The notes under the pieces: generated by a model
Databases searched by the model: none
Told to the model about the DNA's origin: nothing
What the model saw: only the letters and a program-made list of their open reading frames with translations
Shown here: in pieces, positions 1-12,478 of the stretch
How the letters are laid out: each line of letters starts with the position of its first letter
How positions within the stretch are numbered: the first letter of the stretch is position 1
Source of the DNA: Numida meleagris
Lineage: Eukaryota; Chordata; Aves; Galliformes; Numididae
Direction: 5' to 3'
DNA length: 64,000 bases
Assembly (NCBI RefSeq): GCF_002078875.1
Contig: NC_034412.1
Location: 11,264,286 to 11,328,285, forward strand
Translations under genes and position numbers: made by a program

Positions 1-1734
1 GTGGTGTAAAGGATACTTAAAGGAATGATTAAACAATACAAATGAAAAAAAGCCACTCATACTTAATGAAGATAGACTATCTTCAACTAAAGAAATTCCT
101 AATAACAACGTTAGTCTCTTTCCCTAACTCCATTCCCCACAGACACAACACAGAACTCCTGGATGGGAGAAGCACAGCACACCGAGGCTGATGGACCATC
201 ACACTAAAACACCAAAAGATATGGGTCTAGTGTTGTACCTGCAGGACAGCCTTAGCAGGCTGCTGTACTAGAGACCATCCCTGCAATACCGTAACTCACT
301 CAGATACATACAGAGTTTGAGGTTAGAGCATGCATGCACAAACACACAGCTTGGAGTTACCCAGTTACTGTTTCTTAATAATTTTCTCATTTCAAACTTT
401 CTTTAATAATGTATTTTAAGTATGGTAATTTCCTAGAATTATTTTATGTTCTGCACAGATGCTTAGTTATCTCCAAGATTGCCTCTTCTTTTTATCACCT
501 CCACCTGACAAGAACTGAGCAGGTTCTGGTTTTGACTAGGACAAGCAGTTACATTGACGGGATTCTTTCACTACCAGATACTGCCTAATCCATGTTAAAG
601 GTCTTTTGGACAGAAGGTGGTCTGATTTTTTCCATGGGGAAAGTTAAAGTCTACTGCAGAGAAAAGGATTTATGATGCTCTAGGGAATGTTCATTTCATT
701 GCAATGTTCAAGGCAACAGCCTTTGCTTGATGGAGATTTTACTACATACTTGAACTGGATTGCTTAACTGGTATTTAAAACCGTAGGGTTTCCTCTGGAA
801 CACAGCTTTAGTTCCCTCTTAGAAAAATTATTGAAATTACTTTTATAATGAAAGAAAGAGTTCTGCTAATACAAAAGTCAGCTGGGAAAAATTTCTGCCA
901 GTGAATCGTTATCTAAGATATGTAAAAGCAGCACTGCCAAACAGGCAGAGCAGGATGTGCTGTACCAGGCACTGCAGCCTCCTCTACCCCTCTTGCTGTG
1001 TGGCAATGTCACATGATCTGAACTCAACACAGAAGACAGAACAAAGTCCTTGTAATCCCTCCAGAAAGCTCTTAATACCATCTGTGACAAGGGAAAATGA
1101 GATTTGTGGATAATCTCAGCCCAGATTAGCTCCATATGCCCATAAGGAAAACGTGATTGCAACCTGCCACATCTTGTATACAGAAGACCTCTTGTCTTCT
1201 GCTCCTTCCCGCAATCATGTAGCTTGGGCAAGAAGGAATGCAGGGATGGTACCTGGTCCACTACAACTTTATTTCTGTTCTTTCACTTGTGAAAGCCAGA
1301 TTTTCTCCCTGACTTACCCCACTAGTGGGCTGTGCAGAGGTGTGCTAATTAATGAGAAAAAAGAACAGTTTTATTGTGATTATAAACCTTCCATATGTCA
1401 AAATGTAGCAACATGCCTGCACCTTGGCTGTTTGCCCCAGGGGTTTAAGCCAGGGGTTATCAGGAGCCTTTCATTTCCAAAGCTGGCACAGGATCGATCA
1501 GAATACAAGCTAAACTGTCGAGAAGCAGGCTGAATCTTGCAATCTGCGAAGTCATACAGCACAAAGGGGAGGTTATGCTACCACCTCTTCATTTTTTCCC
1601 CCTAGAGTCAATAAACTACAAAGAAAAAGCACAGTGTCATATCTGAACGGAAGAACTGATTCAGTAGTCACGCTCTGATCTGTTCACTGGAAGTTCTGAT
1701 TTTTTAAGACAAAAGTTTCCCTGCTCTTACGTAC
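1..1734. other. No gene recognised
   Basis: AT-rich unique sequence. The open frames at 878-1261 and 1153-1533 have random-looking composition and no splice or promoter context. Confidence 0.5.
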
Positions 1735-1825
1735 CTTCAACACTCTGCGGCAGCAGGCTAAGTGAGGCAACAAGATTAACAGATGAGATATTTTTACCGC
1801 TTCACTCAAAGAATCACAGAATTTT
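1735..1825 (-). CDS. Possible 91-base exon
   Basis: On the minus strand, an acceptor CTAACATTCCCAG is followed by one base and 30 open codons, then a strong donor AAG|GTACGT. The peptide contains EAVKISHLLILLPHLACCRR, a hydrophobic helix-like stretch followed by Cys-Cys-Arg-Arg. It is too short and interrupted to call a membrane segment. The exon ends in phase 0 and the transcript would continue beyond the left edge. Confidence 0.35.
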
Positions 1826-4800
1826 CTGGGAATGTTAGCACTTGTTCAAAACAATGCGTGATTCTTCACGTTGATATCAGTGCAAGGAGAAAACCCAACA
1901 TAGCCTCCATGTGATTTGTACTGAACAATTTCATATAATTAACATCCTTCTTCAAACTAATAAATTTGCTAAATCGTTTTTTGATAGGAACCAGAGTGCT
2001 ATTATTAAGTACCTCTGCAAAATAACAGGGTTATCAAAGTGGAAGTCATTAAGCTGCCATTCTTACTGACAGTTGTGTATGTTACCATCAACTTAGCCGT
2101 GACAAATTGTTTCTGGGTTCACTTACAGGAAATGTATTTGCATCAATTAGCACAGCTTATATGATCAAGGAACAAGATCAGTGAACCATAATGAACACGG
2201 CCAATATCTGGCCCAAAGTATGACATCTATTTATCTAAATGTAATATATGGATTTCATTTTATTGCATCTCTTCCTGTTTCCCTGCTTTTACTAAACATT
2301 CATTAAAAATGATGCCACTGTAAACAGGACTATGTATCATTTTTAAATGAACTTCCATTACAACACTGTTAAAAATGGCTCCTTTAATGGGATTTACTAC
2401 CCTGACTATCATGAAGGATCCACTATCCAGCAAGTCTTCCAAATAATCATTCTGTCTTCAGCTCACAAGAAGTTCTCTACAGATGGGAAAAATCAGTCGC
2501 ATTTCCCCACACCACTACAGCTCTATTGAAGTAGAAGCTGAAGGTGTGATGCCTGCTTCTCTAGAGTCAGATGGAGCTCCAGCTGTGCAGGACATAGTCC
2601 AGTCCGTGATAAAATTCTTTTTCCTCTCTACAACAGCTGTAACAATGTCAGAGCTGCTTGTATGCAGAAAATACCTAATTTTTTTTTTGAGTGGAGGGAA
2701 ACCAGTGAAAAGCCCCATAATGTAGAGCATCATGGACAATTAGAGGATTCAAGAGTGAAAGATGAAATACCTTTGGCCATCTATAATGGTCAGCATTTCA
2801 ATGTCTTCTGCCATGTATTCAGCATCAAAACCAAACATGATGCCCAGTCACGTCAGCTTGACTTAGCTAACGGTGCTGACACTTCCTGCTCAGTGCTGAA
2901 ACCTCCCACTAAGCCTTGCTCTCTACCCAGGGCACCTCTGCATGGGAATGCTTTCTGTAGATGAAAACAGTAAAGCTCACATGGAGGTCCCATCAGCAAT
3001 GCTCTGCTATCCTGCATCCAAGATCAGATCCTCGGCTTTCACTGAACTTAAGAGAGTAGGCAGCATTTATACAGACACCTGAACGTGAAGGCATGAAGAA
3101 CAAGATCACCAGAACACTGGATAGGAAGAAACCTGCCTCAGAGCAAGGTTCCATATTGCAAATCATAAAAGCATGAAATCTCTCGCTTTCTTCAGTTTTC
3201 TGAGTTCAAGCACATTCTCAAAGTAGATTACTATTTTGTTTTTTCTGTTGTTACTCACAATATTCAAAGGTGTCTTCTCCTCAGAGCTCACTTTGAGATA
3301 CAGGTCTGAGTTTTCAAGGAGGCATGCTCAGTACTTCACAGGGAAAATATATTTAGACATAAAATGCATGAATACATCCCTAACCACCAACGTGAACATT
3401 TTAATCCTCCCCTAGAAAAATGTGCCTGCACTTATAGCTAAACTCATTATCCAAGCTCCACGTTTGAAATGTAGTTGATAACACAGCATTAAACAAATTT
3501 ACCAGCCAATCTCAATGTAACTATTTCTGATCAAAAACCAAAATTCTACACATACAGTCTTCTTACATGTGGTCAGATATCTGAGAGCAAATCAAGAATT
3601 TGTTGCTATTGAGAAATGAGGCATGCAATCTTTAAAGCCAAAGTGGTCACTAGTGAACACCTAATAATTTCCGTATTTATTAAGTAATGTATTGCTATTT
3701 ATCCCAGAAAGCTTTGCACAGAGAATAAGAAATCTTGGAGTCTGCGGCTATCCTTTTTTCTTGTGCTTTATAGAAAATAATAGAAACTAGGAAAAAAATG
3801 AAAAGATCAGATTTCTTATTTGTTACTGGAATAATACAGAGGAACAATTATAAAAGGAGAAATAAAATTCACCTTCTGTTTATCTTTTTCTTTTTTTCTC
3901 CTTACTGTCAATTTCTCCAGGATTACTTGATTTAAACAAAGAGAAACAAAGCCTGCTTCATAGGGGAAAGAGAAACAGAAAAAGAAGGGGGCGGGGGGCT
4001 GTGGGACAAAGAAAGGAAAGTTTATACATGTCTTTATCAGTTCCCAGGCAAAATAATTTTTTTTTTAGTGCTTCGTAATAATCTCTATCCAGTCTATTCC
4101 AGCTTCAATCTACACCTAACTTCCATTAACATTAATAAGAATGCGTGCTCACATCCACAGAAGAATTTCACTTCACACTGTCAAGTTTCAAAACTGGACA
4201 ACAGATATAACTGAAGAAAACTTGGAAAGGCATAGAGACAAATGAAGCAGTTCATAACAGACCTGTAAAGGACAATAAAAAAATACTCATCATAGCGTAT
4301 CTGAAAAGATTTCATTCCAGCAGTAAAAGGCCTAAATAAATCATACCAATGAACAAAAAAGGACTATAAGATCTTTATGTAAGGAGCAAATAGTAAAATT
4401 GCATATAATATTACATTACTGTATTAAACTAGCTTAGAAAGCTTTTACATATTTACAGGATAGCTTATTCTTCTGAAGGATGGTAGGGAATGACTGCGTT
4501 GTAAATATCATGCAGAAGTAGCCAGTCAGAGTTGCAACTCTTCTCATGCATTTTTTGTTTCTCACTTTTGTCTGCTGTGTTACTGCAGTAATCTTCTCAC
4601 ATTCATATTTACAAAAATACTTGGGCCCACAGAAAGAGTAATAAAATACAGATATTACTGAGCAGAAAACTGCAACAAATCAGATGCACAGCACATCTCC
4701 ATAGCTTGGCTTTTTCCATGAAAAACATCTTATTTAGCCCATAGAACCATCAAACCATCAGCCCCTGTGGAGTTACAGCCACTGAAACTAACAAAGACCA

Positions 4801-7800
4801 GCTCTTCAGATTTTGCAGAGGCTATCACGCAGCCTTTCTTTACAGTTCAGGCCTACTTGACTTCTAGCCATTTTTATCTGATGCCCTGAAGGACCTTCAG
4901 AAACAACAGACATTCTAACAAAACAAAGCATGGAACTGAACAAATGGTTTTCAATTTTGTTTAGGTAAGCAAAGAACCTCACCTGAGATCACAGCAGAAC
5001 CCTTAGCATTTCTAATGCATAAAGAAGCCACCAAAAAAATCTTTTTCTGAATATTACCTGACAGGATGTTTTGAGATGTTTAAGCACAGGACAAGGTTGT
5101 AGAGTTCACAAACATTTTGATACATCTGACACAGAGATTTTAGTAACATTTAAAGTTTCATGCTATGTTTGATTGAATCAAGTGTTTCCTCTGATTATAT
5201 TTTCATAAAGATTGAAACTAGGAAATAGAAACAGAGTTCACATCAGCCAATACTTAGGAATTTTTAAAAAGATTTTTCTAATTAACCACACCACAGAGTT
5301 GCAACATCAAACTTTAACTGGAACATTTCTTTGCCCTTCTGCCATTCCCTCCTAAAACAGAAACATTTCAAAGGCAACAGTGGTTCCAAACACCATGTAG
5401 AGCTACAGATTGCATTTTCCCAATTACCAGCTGTGCACAAGATTTATGCTTTTTTATTGGTTTTTGCAAGAGGCCTGTATGCATGGTGCACTTTAATCTT
5501 TACCTGCAGGAAGGCATTTCAGACTGAAAATTTAACAATGAGACAAACCGAGTAGATCGGTTTAGTACTGTCAAGTACGAAGGAGGTACCTACACCTTGA
5601 AGTAAGTCTAAAAATTAGCTCAAATTTCAAAACTGAATACCTTCTACTTACTTATTACCTCATTCACAAAGCACCTGACTTTCCTGTGAGCACAAGTTTT
5701 TACTGGTGATTGCTTTCATCTTTGATCCAAGCCATGCAAGTTTTGACATCACTATAGTTATCCTTCTTTATTTATTAGGTACATTATCACTTGGAAAGCT
5801 GGCTATTTCCAGGCTGTAACTACCTCCCACCTAATAGTTCACCTAACATGGCTCAAACAGCACACTGTTTGCAAGGTAAGTGAAATTCATCTTCCCCCCA
5901 TCTTTGTGTCTACATGAAGAGAAGGCTCAGCTCACACAACCCTCAGATATACCCAGGCAAGGTACTCTCAGGCCTTGGGCTATTTGAAAGAAAGCTTTGT
6001 ATACTCATTTAGAATGAAACTAGATTGTGAGTGTTCCACATTTTCAGAAGCAACAAAGTCACTGCCCTGACTAGCCCCTTCTTGCAAGATTGGCACACAG
6101 GCAAACCAAAAGATAGACTTGCACAGATTTCCAATGAGATTTGTTTTCTAGGAGTTTTCCTCCTTACCCAAATACCCAAGCTCCCTCTAATCTGAGTTAA
6201 TAGGTGTAGCTGGTTACAAAAATCTAAAGAATACAATGACAGTTGTATACACAAAGATCTACCTCAATCACTCATTGCAATAAGCTAAAGATGCTCTCTT
6301 GTGTTATTACCTCAGAGAAAAGTCATAGTGCAAAAAGAATCCACCAATTTTTTTTGTTAAATTATTAGGCAACAGTTCAGCAATAGAGTTCGTGACAGAG
6401 TCATTCAAGCAAATTCATCATTACAACAGTGCTGTATCCTCACATGCCCTATAAGATTGGCACACTTTCTCAACACAAAATTGCAGACACAAGCATGTTT
6501 GAAAGAGCTCTCAAGACTCTAGAAGCAGGAAAAATTCAGAAAATAAACTCCACACAACAGCTTGAGAAACATCAACAATTCTTACTGGTATGAGTGCTCA
6601 GACAGAGCACGTGTTGTATTTGTGTACATGGAACAAGCAAAAGATTGTTAATAAAATATATGTTGAGAAGAGCATGTCACATATAGTTTGTTCTCTTATC
6701 AGTTGCAAGCAAGGAAAACCCTTGTGACAATGGAGCTTGTCCCAGCCAGGATGAATATGGACATTTACAGTTATGAAGTATGCCTTAATCAGTTACACAC
6801 TTGCTTTTGTAGGATTTGTGTTGAGGAGAATGCCATACTTAACCAGCCTGGATTTCTGACCATAAGGGTTTGGGGGTTTCTTCTTCCAAGTGCATACACA
6901 GCATAGAGCTCTCTTTGACTTAACATTTCCACTACAATGCTCAAAGAATATTCAGTGGAAAAAAAAAATCTTTAAGTCTTATTTTTCAGGTACATCTATT
7001 CAAATGCATTATTATAGAACGAAACTATTTTGTAAAACAGAAAGGAATGAGAAATAGAAGTCATTTGCATAATTCTGATTTACCTGTGATGGTGATCCTC
7101 TTCATCAGTTTTCATATTTTTCTCATCAACCTCTTTCTTCCATTCACACTATTACTACCTAATTTTAAATCTTCCTACCTGCACCACTGAATAGAAAAAA
7201 AAAAAAAAAAATAGATAGTTTAGAAAAGGCCATGACTCTAAGTACATGAAAAACAAGTGCTGACTAATGTTGATTAATTTCCTCTAAGTCATGTTAACAT
7301 TACTCTCCAGTCTGTATCACATCAGCTTACAGTGACAAGCACTGACTCCAATCCCAATTTGATAAAAATACTCCAGTGTAAAGTCAGGGTTTCTGTATTA
7401 ACAGCTTTGTTTAAAGAGAACACATATTTTTAGGCTGAATTTTCTATCAAGTATTCTACACCTTTCATCAGTACTGAAAGGATGTTATCTGGTATTCATA
7501 TCAACACTACTACAGATCATTTCTATGAATATGAACTCCATAAAGTTTTGCAATGGATGGATGCAACTCCAAGAAGGGAGTTTATGAAATAGATGAGCTG
7601 GGAACAAAAGTAAAAACTAGTGCTTTTAAAAATACTTTTGACTGCATAAATAAAGTGTTTGGAATTGCACTGGTTACCTTATTTTAGTCTTCAGAATAAG
7701 GTGTCTATAATGTATAAAAGAAAATACAACAAAAAAAGTCCCACGCACTAACTAGAAGGACATAACTGCTCCTTGCAAGATCTGATGCACCTGACTTAAC

Positions 7801-8406
7801 TGTAAGAATGCTGTTCCCTTCTTGTCATGTTCCACAGATTGAAGTTTTGCCCTTTGTGCCAACATCAGTTGTTTCAGGTAACTTTAAAGAAAGAGTGGCC
7901 CTGTTTAAGCACAGCTCTCTGCCACTGGAAGAAGCTATGCCTCTTTTATTCAGAATGAGAAATCCACATTTGCCACTTCACAGCAGAGTCTGAGGACGGA
8001 TGAGGCATGTGCATTGAAAGAGCCCATGCACTGAATGCGATCACAGTAATGAAAGGTAGTTCAAGATCCCTGACCTGGACAGAAGCACTTCTAAGCAAGC
8101 AAAACAGAAAGCATCTAAAGAATATTAGAAGCATGAAAATCTTAGAGAGAATGATTATCTCAATTACTAAGAGATCTTAATGATCCCAGGATTATTGAAC
8201 ACATATTCCTCGTAATCCCGTCAGTATTATTAGACAGCAAAAATATGCAAATGCCAAAGATATCCATTACACAATATCATTTTCAGACTTTGGGGTCAGG
8301 TTGTAAAGCATTAGCATCCATTTTTAGTCACCAAAGTAAAATATCTGTTAAGTACAATTCCTCCGCCAATCCTATATATTTATTATGAATTGATGATGCT
8401 GCTTAC
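1826..8406. other. Intron-like sequence
   Basis: Apart from the 64-base candidate at 4983-5046, this holds unique AT-rich sequence with a poly-A run near 7195-7211. A donor-like site at 7083 lies beside a charged frame (KKEVDEKNMKTDEEDHHH) that is closed upstream by three stops in a row. No repeat family was recognised. Confidence 0.45.
4983..5046 (-). CDS. Possible 64-base exon
   Basis: On the minus strand, 64 bases end at a strong donor CAG|GTGAGG. The acceptor is AATATTCAG, or an earlier CTGTCAG nine to ten bases upstream that also keeps the frame open. The frame reads KKIFLVASLCIRNAKGSAVI with one base over. The acceptor pyrimidine tract is mediocre, and no neighbour in matching phase was found. 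Confidence 0.25.
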
Positions 8407-8573
8407 CTCTGAAAATCAGATTGCTCGGTTAGACCCTCACTTTTTAAATTAGCTGTGTGGATTTCAAGATGTTGCTCATCAGTTTCAGTCTTGTTGCCAC
8501 TGAGTTTCATGATAAATTGTTCTGAATCAGTTAACTCCATGACCCTGAACAGCTGATGATATGCCAGATCTTT
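8407..8573 (-). CDS. Candidate coding exon
   Basis: On the minus strand, 55 open codons plus two bases lie between an acceptor (TTTTCTGTG...CTGAC...GGGATTAG, with a CTGAC branch-like motif) and the strong donor GAG|GTAAGC. The peptide contains FRVMELTDSEQFIMKLSGNK, then TETDEQHLEI and a hydrophilic end GLTEQSDFQ. The composition is clearly protein-like and polar, probably helical followed by a flexible tail. The start phase agrees with the small 11.3 kb candidate. I cannot name the family, nor prove that it belongs to the same gene as the 34-60 kb exons. Confidence 0.55.
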
Positions 8574-9027
8574 CTAATCCCGTCAGTTGACACAGAAAAC
8601 CCTTAGAAAAACAAGGAGCACTACAACATAATGCAATACACCTCAATTGTGTCTTTATATTTAGTTTGTTAAATCTCAAAAGGCTTGAATTCAGTTCAGA
8701 AACACATACAAGCCAAGTATGCATTCGTACAGGAACATTAAGGTGCAAAACTATCTTACACAAGAACTATTTTTCAAAAACCTATCACTTTCATGCATCA
8801 TTTTGCATTCAATGCAAAATAGTTACAAGGTGGTCAAAATGAAAAGGTCACCAAGAACAGAACATCTTGGTGCCCATGTCTGCCAGTCTGTATGAGAAAT
8901 CTATCTTGTTTTATACAAACCATGTCCTAGTTTAGGAATTTATAGGATCTTTTCTCATCATCTGAAACTGAAATTTCTGTTTCTTGGGACTTGGGCAGTG
9001 GTATTCACATTGTCTGGGGCAGCAGAC

Positions 9028-9232
9028 AGGCTATACCCTGGTCGCACCAGGGGAGGTGCAGGTTGGACGCTAGGAAAAATTTATTTGAAAAGAGTGATGA
9101 GGCATTGGAATAGGCTGCCCGCGGATGCAGTGGAGTCACCATCCCTGGAGATGTTCAAGAAACATGCAGACGTGGCAGTGATGGGTTGATGGTTGAACAA
9201 GATGATCTTAGTGATCTTTGTTGATGATTCTG
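9028..9232 (+). mobile_element. CR1 LINE 3' fragment
   Basis: The sequence follows the CR1 3' end: a degraded 'ccaggggaggtgcaggttgg', then 'aaaaatttatttgaaaagagtgatgaggcattggaa'-type coding tail, then 'gatggttgaacaagatgatctta' and a terminal 'gatgattctgtaatt'. It is 5'-truncated, as almost all CR1 copies are. The open stretch over 8998-9189 is the remnant of the CR1 ORF2 C-terminus and not a host gene. Confidence 0.85.
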
Positions 9233-11273
9233 TAATTCATAGCGACCTTTTTGGAGCATTTTGCCACATCCACATAGCCAGCAATGGGGCACAATGTCCT
9301 AGCTAGTGGCAGCTGAAAAACTTCTATCTACTTAAGTGAAGCTGAATCTAATCTTACATCTTCAAGGAAGAATCTGTGCAGACACCATCAAGAGGTGATT
9401 TTCTCACCAGATGTCAACACCTGCTTTTGATATTGCTAGTAACTCAATCCATTTTTTAAATAAAAGTTTTCCATCCCTTTCTGTTTATTATAAACTATGT
9501 ATATGAATGTCATGTGTCACGAATGTAAAAAATGCATACGATCACTTTGGCAAGGGTTACCAGATACAGATGAAATTTCAGAAAAAGGAAATTAGATCTC
9601 AAACCCTATGTCAGCAGAGGCAGCGGTTGTTTCTCCTACTCATCCCACCGTGCTTCCGGGAGGAACTATAGGCATTCTCAGCTGTGCAGCATTTGAGATG
9701 TCACCTGCACTCTAGTCCAGAAGCCAACCACAATGTGTTGATGTCCCAGCTATCAATTTTATTTTTTTATTATTATTTTAACCAGTCCTATAGCCTTATC
9801 AGAGCTATTTGTTTGCACTTAGTCCCTTGTTTTTATTGTTGCTTTTATAATAAATTTAAAAAAAAAAAAGGAAAAAAGTTTTTATGGCTGACAGTTCATG
9901 GCACCTGTTGAGGGTTTAAGGACATCAGTGCAAACCATTTTTAATTGTTCATTATTAATGGGAAAAAAATATTCAAAAGGACTCAAGGATATTCTATGTT
10001 TAGCTTGTCAACATTAAACAGTCAGGTTCATGAGTATCATGGTTACCTGCCACAGAAGTTATTATTACAAATGTATAAGAGTCCCTGAATACATTTGAAG
10101 TTAAATACCATGTTAAAGTAATTCAACTTTAGTTTTTGTTTGGGGTTTTTTTTTTGGTTGCTTAATTTTTTGTTGTTTTTAAAAGAGTACATTGCAAATC
10201 TGCCATGCACAAATGCAATCATAAAATTTTCATTGATAAAGGATTAATCCTGACAGACTACTATTATTTTGGCAAATAGTATTCATGAAAAAAAAAAGTT
10301 TTCAAATGCAATTTGAACTTAGGATTTTTTTCCAACTCTAAAAAGGGCATACAAGATAGAGCATTTATGCTTTTTGTTTCAAATGATCTTCCTTAAAAAC
10401 AAATTTTACATAGTAAATAATATGAAAATGGTATGAAATATTTATTTTCAGGACAAATTAAACGTTTCAAGTCAACCCAAAACATTTTGGAGGCCAGAAA
10501 CCAAACAAATATATCCAGTATTCCCATAACACTCATGAAAAATATCGAAATGAGTATGGTTCACAATTAGAAATAAAATTACGAAACCTGACACCACACC
10601 ATTCTGAATCCATTACCTGGATTTACAAATTATAAACTTGCATTGGTGTTTTAATGGGACCACACTTTAGTTCAGTTTCAATGCAACTTTCAGTGGAATA
10701 CTTAAAAAGCTAATTATAACACAAAAAGGAAAGAACCAAGCCTTAGCTTCAGAAAGTTGTTTTTAGAGCAAAATGAGATTAATGGTTTATGATGGCCTAA
10801 AGTCAAAATCTGCCCAATCCTCTGCCTGTTATGACTTTACTCTGGACTGCTACTGAGAAACATTACACTTACCAACTACTCACGAAGCTGAGCACACCTA
10901 ATATTTAGTCCCAGAAGCTATCGCTGCATCCACAAAAGCTGTAAACATGGACGAGTATGAAATAGTATCAACCCACCCAAAGTCTACTTGCCACTGCCAC
11001 TCTCCTATACAGGGATTTGGAAAAATGCTGCGAGACTTGGAGGGAAAGCCCTAAGGCACAGGAATGGCTGAAAGGCCCTGGAACAATACAAGGATTAACT
11101 GGAGACACAGGGTAGAGTACAGACAGCTCAGAGGTTTAAGTCTCCTTGTGTCTCTGAGAATGAATATTTTATTTTATTTTAAAGGCAAGATCCTGCCAAT
11201 ATAAAGAAAGAAACAAACATATAGATGGGTTATATTTCAGCTAAATTATTTACCTATCTAAATTTTAACTTAC

Positions 11274-11311
11274 ATTCAGACAAATGCTTCTAGAAATGCC
11301 AACCTCCATTC
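11274..11311 (-). CDS. Possible 38-base exon abutting a CR1 insertion
   Basis: On the minus strand the acceptor GATGCATTTCTTGTACAG and donor AAT|GTAAGT enclose 38 bases. One suitable frame reads MEVGISRSICLN, starting two bases in and ending in phase 0, which joins in frame to the 8.4 kb exon. The CR1 at 11338-11926 lies immediately upstream in the direction of transcription, about 27 bases before the exon, so the branch point must lie inside or right beside the repeat. This is either a recent insertion next to a real exon or a reason to doubt the exon. Confidence 0.3.
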
Positions 11312-11337
11312 CTGTACAAGAAATGCATCAATGGCAA

Positions 11338-11926
11338 TTGTATCAGAAATAGTGTTGCCAGTAGGAGTAGGGAAGTCACTGTCCCTCTGTACTCAGCCTG
11401 GTGAGGCCCCACCTCAAGCACTGTGTCCAGTTTTGGGCCCCTCACTGCAAGAAAGACATTGAGGCCCTGGAGCGTGTTCAGAGGAGGGCGACGAAGCTGG
11501 TGAGGGGTTTGGAGCACAGGCCTTATGAGGAGCGGCTGAGGGAGCTGGGATTGTTCAGTCTGGAGAAGAGGAGGCTCAGGGGAGACCTTATCGCTCTCTA
11601 TAACTACCTGAAAGGAGGTTGTAGTGAGCTGGGGGTCAGTTTCTTCTCTCTTGTAACTAGTGACAGGATGAGGGGGAATGGCTTCAAGTTGCCCCAGGGG
11701 AGATTTAGGCTGGACATTAGGAAATTCTACTTTTCTGAAAGAGTGGTCAGGCACTGGAATGGGCTGCCCAAGGAGGTAGTTGTGTCACCGTCCCTGGAGG
11801 TGTTCAAGAAACATTTAGATATAGTGCTGAGAGACATGGTTTAGTGGGGTTATTGGTGGTAGGTGGATGGTTGGACTGAATGATCTTGTAGGTCTTTTCC
11901 AACCTAGCTAATTCGATGATTCTATG
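11338..11926 (+). mobile_element. CR1 LINE 3' end with ORF2 tail remnant
   Basis: About 590 bases match the 3' end of a CR1 retrotransposon. The open frame over 11401-11844 encodes the reverse-transcriptase C-terminal tail, including [35 protein letters not shown] and [15 protein letters not shown]. The untranslated tail 'tggttggactgaatgatcttgtaggtcttttccaacc' ends at 'gattctatgg'. The element lacks the endonuclease and catalytic RT region, so it cannot move itself. It is the best preserved CR1 in the window. It is followed after about 165 bases by a similar copy in the opposite direction. Confidence 0.93.
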
Positions 11927-12091
11927 GCAAAATAGGAAAAGTTACTATGAGGATGGCCTAAGGTAAAAAGGATGCACAGAAAATGCTGCCAGGAAAGAAG
12001 AGGATTGCCTAGTCATGCACTAGTGTGAAGATCATTGCAGAATGCCAGACCCACAGAACATTAATTTTTGGAAGAAAAAATAAGACAATTC

Positions 12092-12478
12092 TAGAATCAT
12101 AGAATCACCAGGGTTGGAAAAGACCTACAAGATCATCCAGTCCAACTGTCCACCTATGACCAATAGTTCTCACTAAACCATGTCCCACCACACAATGTCT
12201 AAACATTCCTTCAACGCCTCCAGGGTCGGTGACTCCACCACCTCCCTGGACGGCCCGTTCCAGCACCTGACCACTCTTTCAGAAAAGAAGTATTTCCTAA
12301 CGTCCAGCCAGAATCTCCCCTGGTACAACTTCAGGCCATTCCCTCTAGCCCTATCACTAGTTACATGAGAGAAGAGTTACATGAGAGAATGACCCCCAGC
12401 TCACAACAACCTCCCTTCAGGTAGTTATAGAGAGCAATAAGGTCTCCCCTGAGACTCCTCTTCTCCCGACTGAATATG
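12092..12478 (-). mobile_element. CR1 LINE 3' end, inverted relative to its neighbour
   Basis: Read on the plus strand it starts 'agaatcatagaatcaccagggttggaaaagacctacaagatcatccagtc' and runs back through the ORF2 tail to 'ctcctcttctcccgactga'. It appears to be the same or a close subfamily to the 11.34-11.93 kb copy. A 15-base direct repeat (agttacatgagagaa, at 12359 and 12375) marks a small internal duplication. Confidence 0.92.

Noticed and set aside
7084..7186. Exon-like segment with a perfect T-tract acceptor and CAG|GTAAAT donor
   Set aside because: All frames contain stops. The attractive charged frame is preceded by three consecutive stop codons, so it cannot be a full coding exon.
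7678..7704. 27-base possible microexon (HLILKTKI) downstream of the 8.4 kb exon
   Set aside because: The phase fits but the length gives almost no coding evidence.
11290..11754. 154-codon minus-strand open frame
   Set aside because: It is the antisense shadow of the CR1 ORF2 remnant on the plus strand.
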